Positions 1 through 4,910 of a DNA stretch of 5,450 nt are shown here, piece by piece. This DNA is from Acidimicrobiia bacterium (GTDB taxonomy: Bacteria; Actinomycetota; Acidimicrobiia; Acidimicrobiales; JACDCH01), in contig JACDCH010000113.1 of the NCBI GenBank assembly GCA_013694495.1, positions 1-5,450 on the forward strand. Reading direction: 5' to 3'. Below the pieces are notes generated by a model. It was not told the origin of the DNA and did not search any database. It saw nothing but the letters and a program-made list of their open reading frames with translations. A program made the position numbers and the translations under genes. Numbering within the stretch: position 1 is the first letter of the stretch; the number at the start of each line of letters is the position of its first letter.

Positions 1-2237
1 GTCGCCCACTCGCCGTCGGCGCGGTCGCGGAACGGGCGGGTGCAGATCGTCCGCACGGCCGCCGCCGACAGCCCGTTCTCGGCGGCCCGCTCCAAGAGGA
101 GGCGGGCGAGCGTGGCGGCGCCGTCGACCTGCCCCCACATCCAGTCGTTCGCCCGCCAGCGCTCGTCGAGGAAGGCGGCGAAGTTGCTGAGCTGGTTGCC
201 GGCCAGCTTCGACGCCGGGTCGATGTGGCGGGACTCGCTGCGAGGGAGCGCCGGGAGGTGGCGCAACGTCGTGAAGCGGGGCACGTCCGGGGCCGGCGCC
301 GGCCCCCGTTCCGGCCACCGGAAGTCCGCCGCCAGCGGCGTGTCGGCGGTGCCCGACAGCGTCAGGTACCGGATGACGTCGAGGCTGCCGGTGGGGGCAC
401 CCCGGTGCAGCACAAGGAGGGCGACGTCGATGCCGTCGAGGACGGCGAGCGCCTCGTCGACCGCACCGGCGGCGGAGGCGTCGGCGGCGGCTGCGACCGC
501 GGGGATCAGGCGGCGGAGGGTGCCGGCGAGCTCGCCGGTGCAGACGTCGGGGACCGGGTCGGGGTCGGCGGCCCGGATCGCCAGGGCGTGGACGCCGATG
601 GCCTGCCAGGCCGCAGCCACGTCGGCCCACACGGGGGTGAGGAGCCGGCGGCGCACGGCGAGCAGGCGCGCCGCCAGCGCCGCGGCCGTGGGATCCCGAT
701 CGCGGGGGCCGACCCCGGCGAGCGTCTCCTGGTTGAGGTTGCTGGCGTCCACGTACGCCGCGTTGCGCAGCGCGTAGAGGCCGCGCTTCGCCGCGCCCAG
801 CTCCTCGCTGGGCCCTTCGAGCCGGCGCTCGACGTCCCGGGCCCATTCGATGAGGAGCGACGCCGTGCGGATGGGGCTCGACCACGGGCGGGCCGATGCG
901 GCCGCCAGGGCCGGCAGGCCGTCGCGCCCCGCCCACCGGGCCAGCGCCGTGGTCAGCGCCGCCGCCAGCTCGGTCCGGAACGCGGGTGAGCACCGCCGGA
1001 GGAACGGCACCGGCTCGACGGCCGGCACACAGGCGTCGAGGTGGTCCCACGGGTCGACCAGCAACCCGACGAGCCGTTCGGCGTCGAGCTCCGGCGCGAC
1101 GACGGGTGGGGGTCCGACCCCCGCCTCGACGGCCGCGCAGTGGCCCTGGAGGACGCGGGCCCGGTCTCGCAGCAGGCGGGCGACCCGCCGGTTGTGGTCG
1201 TCGAGGGCGCGGAGGTCCTCGGCCAGCGACTTCGTGCGCAGCGACTTGGCCGCCGAGCGGGCGACGTCGAGGGGGCGGGCGCCGAACCGCAGCATGGCGA
1301 GGAGCGCCTGCTCGGCCTTGGTCGCGGCGGCCGCGTCCTGGGTGCCGGGGCTCGGGTGCAGGTACAGCAGCACCCGCTCCGTGGGCCCGTCGGCCGGCGC
1401 CGACTCGATGGCCCGGGCCGCCTTCCCCACGGGCATGTTGTCGACGACGCCGCCGTCGTAGAGGAAGAGCGGCACGGGTCGGGTCGGCCGGAATTCCACC
1501 TTGGCCACGAGCTTCCCGTCGGCCGGTTCCGGCGTGAAGGCGACCGGGAAGGAGGCGGTCGAGCGCGCCGCCAGGGTCAGGTCGTCGACGAGCGCGCGCC
1601 GGGCGGGCTGATCGCCGGCGACGAAGTCGGAGTGGCGGTGCTCGGCAGGGGACGTGGCCTCGAGGCGGTGCCGCAGCCGGATGACGCCGTCGATCCGCTG
1701 CTCGACGACGGGCGCGTTCGGATCGGTGACCACCACCGTCTCGGTGGGGACGACGGAGCTGACCGACAGCAAGATCTCGAAGCGGTCGACCGCGGTCGTG
1801 GTCGGCGGCGCCGGCGCGGCCGTCGCCGGCTCGAGCAGCCCGGCGAGCTGCTCCCGGAGGCGCTCCTTGAAGTACTCGCCGTCGAGGATCGACAGCTGGG
1901 TCTTCGGTCCGGCCGGGCGAAGGAGGTTCTGGAAGTCGGCGGCGCGCAGCCAGACGTCGCGCAGCCCGTCGACCGGTCGGTCGGCGGCCATGGCCGCGCC
2001 GAGCAGGACGGCGTTGAGGCCGCCGGCGCTGGCGCCGGACAACACGTCGACCTCGATGCGCTCGTAGCCGAGCTCCCGGGCCAGCGCACCCAGCGCCGTC
2101 AGCTCGGCGGCCGGCGCGCCGCCGGCGACCTCGCGGCGGAGGCGGTCGATCTCCTGGACCGCGCCGCCGATCCACACCGACAGGCTGACTCCGCCGCGCA
2201 TGGCCAGCGCGAGCCGGAGCGTGGCGGCCGCGCTCAC
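1..2237 (-). CDS. Patatin-like phospholipase/acyl hydrolase with DUF3376-like C-terminal region (3' end outside window)
   Basis: Predicted serine acyl hydrolase of the patatin fold, probably acting on lipid acyl esters; the true substrate is unknown. The frame is open from a GTG at 2237 to the window edge (745 complete codons), so the C-terminus is missing. The N-terminus (MSAAATLRLALAMRGGVSLS) carries the glycine-rich oxyanion-hole region at residues 14-25 (RGGVSLSVWIGG). The nucleophile elbow is G68-A-S70-A-G, and the second member of the Ser-Asp dyad is D261 in LYDGGVVDN. The long helical, Ala/Arg-rich region after about residue 300, with a motif near residues 690-705 (WRANDWMWGQVDG), matches what I recall of the actinobacterial 'patatin-related protein' family with DUF3376 (TIGR03607-type). 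I see no signal peptide or membrane segment. The GTG is chosen because GGGGAG lies 11 bases upstream and it precedes the conserved Arg-Gly-Gly segment. It lies 98 bp downstream of the epimerase gene on the same strand and may be co-transcribed with it. The patatin assignment is firm; the subfamily is from memory of its motifs. Confidence 0.92.
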   Translation of the reverse strand, partial: MSAAATLRLALAMRGGVSLSVWIGGAVQEIDRLRREVAGGAPAAELTALGALARELGYERIEVDVLSGASAGGLNAVLLGAAMAADRPVDGLRDVWLRAADFQNLLRPAGPKTQLSILDGEYFKERLREQLAGLLEPATAAPAPPTTTAVDRFEILLSVSSVVPTETVVVTDPNAPVVEQRIDGVIRLRHRLEATSPAEHRHSDFVAGDQPARRALVDDLTLAARSTASFPVAFTPEPADGKLVAKVEFRPTRPVPLFLYDGGVVDNMPVGKAARAIESAPADGPTERVLLYLHPSPGTQDAAAATKAEQALLAMLRFGARPLDVARSAAKSLRTKSLAEDLRALDDHNRRVARLLRDRARVLQGHCAAVEAGVGPPPVVAPELDAERLVGLLVDPWDHLDACVPAVEPVPFLRRCSPAFRTELAAALTTALARWAGRDGLPALAAASARPWSSPIRTASLLIEWARDVERRLEGPSEELGAAKRGLYALRNAAYVDASNLNQETLAGVGPRDRDPTAAALAARLLAVRRRLLTPVWADVAAAWQAIGVHALAIRAADPDPVPDVCTGELAGTLRRLIPAVAAAADASAAGAVDEALAVLDGIDVALLVLHRGAPTGSLDVIRYLTLSGTADTPLAADFRWPERGPAPAPDVPRFTTLRHLPALPRSESRHIDPASKLAGNQLSNFAAFLDERWRANDWMWGQVDGAATLARLLLERAAENGLSAAAVRTICTRPFRDRADGEWA

Positions 2238-2248
2238 GGCGCGGTCAG

Positions 2249-2256
2249 CTCCCCTT
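2249..2256 (-). promoter_or_regulatory. Ribosome binding site of the patatin-like gene
   Basis: On the minus strand AAGGGGAG (GGGGAG core at 2254-2249) stands 11 bases before the GTG at 2237. The spacing is slightly long but workable. It supports GTG 2237 over the in-frame ATG at codon 13, which would remove the first beta-strand of the patatin domain. Confidence 0.6.
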
Positions 2257-2335
2257 CGACACGACGTTCGACACTGGCGCGGTCTCCCCGCTGCCCGGCC
2301 CCCCGGAGCTGCGACCGGACCCTATGCCGCGCTGC

Positions 2336-3262
2336 TCAGCCGCGGCTCTCGAACCACGCCACCGTGCGCTCCAATCCCGTGCGGAGGGGGAGGGGCTCGG
2401 CGTCGGGGAACAGCGCGCGCAGCGACGCCTGGTCGGCCTGGGAGTGGGGGACGTCGCCGGCGCGCAGGGGATGGTGCTCGCGCTCGAGCGGGCGGCCGAG
2501 CACGGCCTCGAGCTCGGTGATCAGCTCCAGCACCGTGACCCGGCTCCCGAAGGCGAGGTTCACGGGTCGGTCGTGGGCGACCCGGCGCACGGCGGCGTCG
2601 GCCAGGACGTCGGCGACGCTGCCGACGAAGGTGAAGTCGCGGCTCTGGTGGCCGTCGCCGTGCACCGGCAGGGGCCGGCCCGCCAGCGCGGCGTCGACGA
2701 AGGCCGGCACGACCGCGGCGTAGTCGTGGCCGGGGGCCTGCAGCGGTCCGAACACGTTGAAGAAGCGGAAGGCGAGCACCCCGAGCCCGTAGCTCGAGCC
2801 CCACGCCAGCGCGTAGGCCTCGGTGGCGAGCTTGCTGGCGGCGTAGGGCGACAGCGGCATGGGCGCCAGGTCCTCGTGCTTCGGCAGCTGGGGGTTGGCG
2901 CCGTACACCGACGACGACGACGCCACCACGATGTGGGCCACGTCCACCCGCCGCATGGCCTCGAGCACCTCGGCCGTGCCCGTGGCGTTGGTCCGGTGGC
3001 TGGCCATCGGGTCGGCGACCGACTTCGGGACCGACGGGCGGGCGCCCAGGTGCACGACCGACCACGCGCCGGTGAGGACGTCGTCGAGGGCGGCCGGGTC
3101 GAGGATCGTGCCCTCGACGAGCTCCGCGCCGACGCCGTCGAGGTTGCTGCGGCTGCCGGTGGAGAGGTCGTCGAAGGCGACGACGTCGTGGCCGCCCGCG
3201 ACCAGCACCCGGCACAGGTTGGCCCCGATGAACCCGGCCCCACCGGTGACGACGATCCTCAC
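2336..3262 (-). CDS. NAD-dependent epimerase/dehydratase, UDP-hexose 4-epimerase type (GalE/WbpP-like)
   Basis: A 308-residue extended short-chain dehydrogenase/reductase that probably interconverts UDP-sugars at C4, with tightly bound NAD, in the cytoplasm. Visible features in order: the Rossmann motif G7-G-A-G-F-I-G13 after the first strand (MRIVVT); the acidic pair D31-D32 that would bind the adenosine ribose; NATGT at 92-96; the SSSSVYG stretch at 115-121 with the active-site Ser; and the catalytic Y140-x-x-x-K144 (YAASK). RFFNVFGPLQAPG follows, then the substrate-side GDGHQSRDFTFV segment, which is typical of UDP-glucose or UDP-N-acetylglucosamine 4-epimerases. The length is slightly below that of E. 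coli GalE (338 residues), as is usual for this branch. The start is GTG 3262, 8 bases after a strong GGGGAGGG. The motifs do not fix the substrate (Glc/Gal, GlcNAc/GalNAc or a uronic acid), and a dTDP-sugar or other NDP-sugar enzyme of the same family is possible. The patatin-like gene follows after 98 bp. Confidence 0.94.
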   Translation of the reverse strand: MRIVVTGGAGFIGANLCRVLVAGGHDVVAFDDLSTGSRSNLDGVGAELVEGTILDPAALDDVLTGAWSVVHLGARPSVPKSVADPMASHRTNATGTAEVLEAMRRVDVAHIVVASSSSVYGANPQLPKHEDLAPMPLSPYAASKLATEAYALAWGSSYGLGVLAFRFFNVFGPLQAPGHDYAAVVPAFVDAALAGRPLPVHGDGHQSRDFTFVGSVADVLADAAVRRVAHDRPVNLAFGSRVTVLELITELEAVLGRPLEREHHPLRAGDVPHSQADQASLRALFPDAEPLPLRTGLERTVAWFESRG

Positions 3263-3270
3263 GCTCGCCG

Positions 3271-3278
3271 CCCTCCCC
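3271..3278 (-). promoter_or_regulatory. Ribosome binding site of the epimerase gene
   Basis: GGGGAGGG on the minus strand, 8 bases before the GTG start at 3262. This strong Shine-Dalgarno sequence decides the start codon and shows that the gene has a leader, unlike the divergent vapB gene. Confidence 0.75.
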
Positions 3279-3452
3279 GAACGAGCTCGCCGGCGCTGCC
3301 CTGATCATCGCGCCGCCGGCTGCTGCGGGGCTCCGACGCGAGCGAGGCGCGGGTCATGGCGCCCGGACCGTACTGGTTGGACGGCGGCCGCTGGGCGCCC
3401 GCGGCCTCGCCCGGCGTCGGAACTTGGTGGCTCCTGCTCCCGATCGGCTCTC

Positions 3453-3458
3453 TAGACT
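3453..3458 (+). promoter_or_regulatory. vapBC promoter, -10 box, predicted leaderless start
   Basis: TAGACT fits TAnnnT. Placing its last T at -7 puts +1 exactly on the A of the vapB ATG at 3465. No Shine-Dalgarno sequence precedes the ATG (the bases just before it are AAGTCC), which fits a leaderless transcript. No good -35 hexamer occurs at 16-18 bp; TTGGTG at 3424-3429 is too far away at a 23-bp spacing. Confidence 0.5.
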
Positions 3459-3473
3459 AAGTCCATGACTAAG
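3455..3473 (+). repeat. GACTAAG direct repeat over vapB start; possible autoregulatory operator
   Basis: GACTAAG occurs at 3455-3461 and again at 3467-3473, a 12-bp period that puts both copies roughly on one face of the helix. The first copy is also part of a perfect odd palindrome, GACT-A-AGTC (3455-3463). The repeat overlaps the -10 box and the start codon, the position where VapB/VapBC complexes usually bind to repress their own operon. The repeat is seen directly; the operator role is inferred. Confidence 0.35.
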
Positions 3474-3713
3474 CCTGTCTCCGTCGTCGGGGTGCACGAA
3501 GCGAAGACGCACCTCTCGCGCCTGCTGGCCAGGGTGGCGGCCGGCGAGGAGATCCAGATCGCCCGGCGGGGGGAGGTGGTGGCCCGCCTGGTGCCGCCGC
3601 GAGAGCGGAGCCCGCGCCGCCTGGGGGTGGACGAGGGCCGGTTCACCGTCCCCGACGACTTCGACGGTGCCCTCCCGGCCGAGCTGCTCGACGCGTTCGA
3701 GCGCAGCCTGTGA
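3465..3713 (+). CDS. vapB: Type II antitoxin, Phd/YefM family (VapB partner of the adjacent VapC)
   Basis: An 82-residue antitoxin that should bind and neutralise the PIN-domain toxin encoded immediately downstream and, as a complex with it, repress their shared promoter. The N-terminal DNA-binding fold shows the Phd/YefM signature: V10-H-E-A-K14 followed by THLSRLLARVAAGEEIQI and the ARRGEVVARLVPP hairpin (33-45). The tail at 60-82 (FTVPDDFDGALPAELLDAFE) is the segment that in relatives wraps around the toxin and blocks its active site. The ATG at 3465 is preferred over a GTG at 3492 because it keeps the first strand before the EAK motif and lies exactly at the predicted transcription start. 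Its stop overlaps the vapC start by 4 bases. The length is normal for the family, with no sign of damage. Confidence 0.93.
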   Translation: MTKPVSVVGVHEAKTHLSRLLARVAAGEEIQIARRGEVVARLVPPRERSPRRLGVDEGRFTVPDDFDGALPAELLDAFERSL

Positions 3714-4099
3714 GGTTGCTGCTCGACACCCACGTGTTCCTGTGGGCCAACGCCCAGCCCGGTCGTCTCGGGACGGCGCGCCCGCTCCTCGAGGACGAGC
3801 GCAACGAGCTCCTCGTCTCGGCGGCGTCGTCGTGGGAGATCGCGATCAAGTTCGGCCTCGGCCGGCTGCCGCTACCCGAGCCGCCGGCCCGATGGGTGCC
3901 GAGCCGGCTTCGCGCCCTGGGCGCGACGGCGTTGCCCGTCGAGCACGCCCACGCGCTGGCCGTCGGCGAGTTGCCGGCGCTGCACCGCGACCCGTTCGAC
4001 CGGCTGCTCGTGGCCCAGGCGACCATGCTCGGCATCCCGATCGTCACCGGCGACGAGACCATCGCCCGTTACGAGGTCGAGGTGATCCACGTCGGCTGA
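3710..4099 (+). CDS. vapC: Type II toxin, VapC family PIN-domain ribonuclease
   Basis: A 129-residue predicted Mg2+-dependent endoribonuclease, held inactive by the antitoxin and toxic to the cell by cutting RNA when free. The RNA target cannot be read from the sequence. The PIN active-site acids are all present: D6 in LLLDTHVFLW, E43 in SSWEIAIK, D97 in HRDPFDRLLVAQA (with D94 nearby) and D115 in IVTGDE. SWEIAIK plus HxDPFDR place it in the chromosomal VapC branch commonly paired with Phd-type antitoxins. The start is GTG 3710, sharing GTGA with the vapB stop; there is no clear Shine-Dalgarno sequence, so translation is probably coupled to vapB, keeping toxin below antitoxin. It is full length and looks functional. 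It converges on the Uma2-family gene. Confidence 0.95.
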   Translation: MRLLLDTHVFLWANAQPGRLGTARPLLEDERNELLVSAASSWEIAIKFGLGRLPLPEPPARWVPSRLRALGATALPVEHAHALAVGELPALHRDPFDRLLVAQATMLGIPIVTGDETIARYEVEVIHVG

Positions 4100-4114
4100 C
4101 CGGCGACGTGCAGA

Positions 4115-4168
4115 CGCATTGGCGAAGAGCGAGTCGAGGGCGTTTCGGCTCGCCGTGGCGGAGGTCCA
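4115..4168 (-). pseudogene. Probable decayed 3' fragment of a second Uma2-family gene
   Basis: Read on the minus strand from 4168, this gives WTSATASRNALDSLFANA. The intact Uma2 protein ends LTSTQLPGFELAIDALFAGA (codons 4335-4276). The two align with a two-residue gap: shared T-S, then A, D, L-F-A and final A, with conservative changes between. The DNA match is strongest over 4121-4142. The fragment has no start of its own and no stop at the homologous position (AAT-GCG-TCT where the intact gene has GGC-GCG-TAG), and it lies in a different frame from the intact gene. Upstream on the same strand I could not extend the similarity. It is probably the tail of a duplicated or replaced Uma2 gene. 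Chance similarity is unlikely for the DNA repeat but not excluded for the protein alignment. Confidence 0.4.
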
Positions 4169-4205
4169 GGTCACCCTGAACCGGATCGTCCGCGGTCTCA
4201 CGGGT

Positions 4206-4220
4206 TGACCGGATCGGTCA
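4206..4220. terminator. Short inverted repeat between convergent genes; weak terminator candidate
   Basis: TGACCG-GAT-CGGTCA is a perfect 6-bp stem with a 3-base loop, lying between the convergent vapC and Uma2 genes. No T-run follows on either strand. The 9-mer ACCGGATCG within it also occurs at 4180-4188. It could be a terminator or a binding site; the evidence is only the symmetry. Confidence 0.2.
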
Positions 4221-4254
4221 CGACGAAGCGGTTGCCGCGTCCGAGCAGCGACCC

Positions 4255-4270
4255 CGCCGCTGCCGCGGCG
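4255..4270 (-). terminator. G+C-rich hairpin just after the Uma2 stop codon
   Basis: CGCCGC and GCGGCG form a 6-bp all-G/C stem around a 4-base loop, beginning 3 bases beyond the stop codon at 4275-4273. No U-tract follows, so it would be an atypical, U-poor terminator of the kind proposed for actinomycetes. Such stems also arise easily by chance at this base composition. Confidence 0.25.
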
Positions 4271-4272
4271 AC

Positions 4273-4827
4273 CTACGCGCCGGCGAAGAGCGCGTCGATG
4301 GCGAGCTCGAACCCCGGCAGCTGGGTGGAGGTGAGCACGTCGCCGGGCACCAGCTCGGCGTCGTCGTCGGTCGCGAACTGCCGCACGACCACCATCTCGT
4401 TTCGGTGGTCGACGAGCCACAGCTCGGGCAGGCCGGCCTCCCGGTAGCGGTCGCCCTTGCGCCCGAGGTCGAGGTGGCGGGTGCCGGGCGAGAGCACCTC
4501 GACCGCCAGGTCGGGCGGGCCGTCGTAGCGGGCGCCGTCGCCCGGGCCCGTCGCCATCCACCAGACGTCGGGCTTCAGGACGGTGGCCGGGCCCATCACC
4601 CAGTTGCCGCCCCAGCCGACCTCGCCGTGGCCTTCGGGTGAGTCGATCCACCGGTCGAGAGCGCGGAAGACCCGCGCGCACAGCCGCTGGTGGCGATGGG
4701 TGGCGTCGTTCACGAAGACCTCGCCGTCGATGAGCAACACGCCCGGGCGTTCCGGGCCGGCGAGGAACTCGTCGACGCCGACGAGGTCTGCGGTCGCCTT
4801 CTCCACGTGGCGGACGACGGGCGCCAT
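4273..4827 (-). CDS. Uma2-family (DUF820) putative PD-(D/E)xK nuclease
   Basis: A 184-residue protein of the Uma2/DUF820 family, which has a restriction-endonuclease-like fold; no biological role is firmly established. From the ATG at 4827 the domain begins with the usual VGVDEFLAGP segment. The candidate metal-binding residues follow the family pattern: E36 in IDGEVFV, D87 in LKPDVWW, E110 in DLAVEVLSPG and K124 in DLGRKGDRY. Then come the typical GLPELWLVDH (132-141) and the C-terminal LTSTQLPGFELAIDALFAG. All four positions are intact, so the protein could be active. The frame can be extended 12 codons to a TTG at 4863, but that TTG lies in the predicted -35 box and the extension has no family similarity, so the ATG is used. 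The gene stands alone, divergent from mfd and convergent with vapC. The family is often multi-copy in cyanobacteria and actinomycetes, and a remnant of another copy lies just downstream. Confidence 0.92.
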   Translation of the reverse strand: MAPVVRHVEKATADLVGVDEFLAGPERPGVLLIDGEVFVNDATHRHQRLCARVFRALDRWIDSPEGHGEVGWGGNWVMGPATVLKPDVWWMATGPGDGARYDGPPDLAVEVLSPGTRHLDLGRKGDRYREAGLPELWLVDHRNEMVVVRQFATDDDAELVPGDVLTSTQLPGFELAIDALFAGA

Positions 4828-4834
4828 CCATCGA

Positions 4835-4863
4835 ACGGTAGGGGTTGCGTCGGGGCCCGGCAA
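4835..4863 (-). promoter_or_regulatory. Uma2 gene promoter, -35/-10, predicted leaderless or near-leaderless start
   Basis: On the minus strand TTGCCG (4863-4858), a 17-bp spacer and TACCGT (4840-4835) form a sigma-70-type promoter matching 4 of 6 and 3 of 6 consensus bases. Counting from the -10 box, +1 falls near 4828, one base before the ATG at 4827. No Shine-Dalgarno sequence could fit in such a leader, and none is seen upstream of the ATG. Confidence 0.5.
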
Positions 4864-4892
4864 GGGCCGGCGCCGGCTTCAGGCCCCACCGG

Positions 4893-4898
4893 TAGCCT
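4893..4898 (+). promoter_or_regulatory. Candidate mfd -10 box
   Basis: TAGCCT (TAnnnT) would place +1 near 4905, giving a leader of about six bases before the mfd ATG at 4911. The bases before the ATG (CTCCTCCCCC) are the opposite of a Shine-Dalgarno sequence, which fits a very short leader. No -35 match is seen at normal spacing, so this is weak. Confidence 0.3.
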
Positions 4899-4910
4899 CG
4901 CTCCTCCCCC

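Larger units (their letters stand above)
3263..3464. other. Divergent intergenic region between the epimerase gene and vapB
   Basis: This 202-bp gap must hold the promoters for both directions. The vapB -10 box is at its right end and the epimerase ribosome binding site at its left end. No convincing minus-strand -35/-10 pair for the epimerase was found; TACGGT at 3372-3367 (minus) has a TAnnnT shape but no -35 partner. A 34-codon plus-strand reading frame (ATG 3356, stop TAA 3458-3460) with GAGG 8 bases upstream lies here. I do not recognise it and do not call it a gene. Confidence 0.5.
4121..4303. repeat. Imperfect 22-bp direct repeat pair (4121-4142 and 4282-4303)
   Basis: Both copies begin GGCGAAGAGCG and match at 20 of 22 positions, differing only at the 12th (A/C) and 18th (G/T) bases. 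The right copy encodes the A-I-D-A-L-F-A end of the Uma2 protein on the minus strand; the left copy lies in the vapC/Uma2 intergenic gap. The spacing is 161 bp. Confidence 0.7.

Noticed and set aside
1041..2723. 560-codon plus-strand open frame opposite the patatin-like gene and the end of the epimerase gene
   Set aside because: It spans two well-supported minus-strand genes and their gap, has an Arg/Gly/Ala-rich composition with no recognisable domain, and is the mirror of biased codon use on the other strand.
2917..2929. GAC-repeat tract (ACCGACGACGACGAC)
   Set aside because: It simply encodes the serine run of the epimerase active-site strand (SSSSVYG) on the minus strand, not a separate repeat element.
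2324..3304. 326-codon plus-strand open frame opposite the epimerase gene
   Set aside because: The minus-strand product has every epimerase motif in order; the plus-strand translation is low-complexity Gly/Arg/Val-rich with no domain.
2322..3308. 328-codon minus-strand frame starting upstream of the epimerase
   Set aside because: It is a +1 shadow of the epimerase coding sequence, Arg/Pro-rich and without motifs; the motif-bearing frame starts at 3262 with a strong ribosome binding site.
4866..4877. Perfect 12-bp palindrome GCCGGCGCCGGC in the Uma2/mfd divergent gap, flanked by GGGGCC (4852) and GGCCCC (4882)
   Set aside because: It is symmetric and near two promoters, but in DNA this rich in G+C several 12-bp palindromes are expected by chance in a window of this size, so no operator is claimed.
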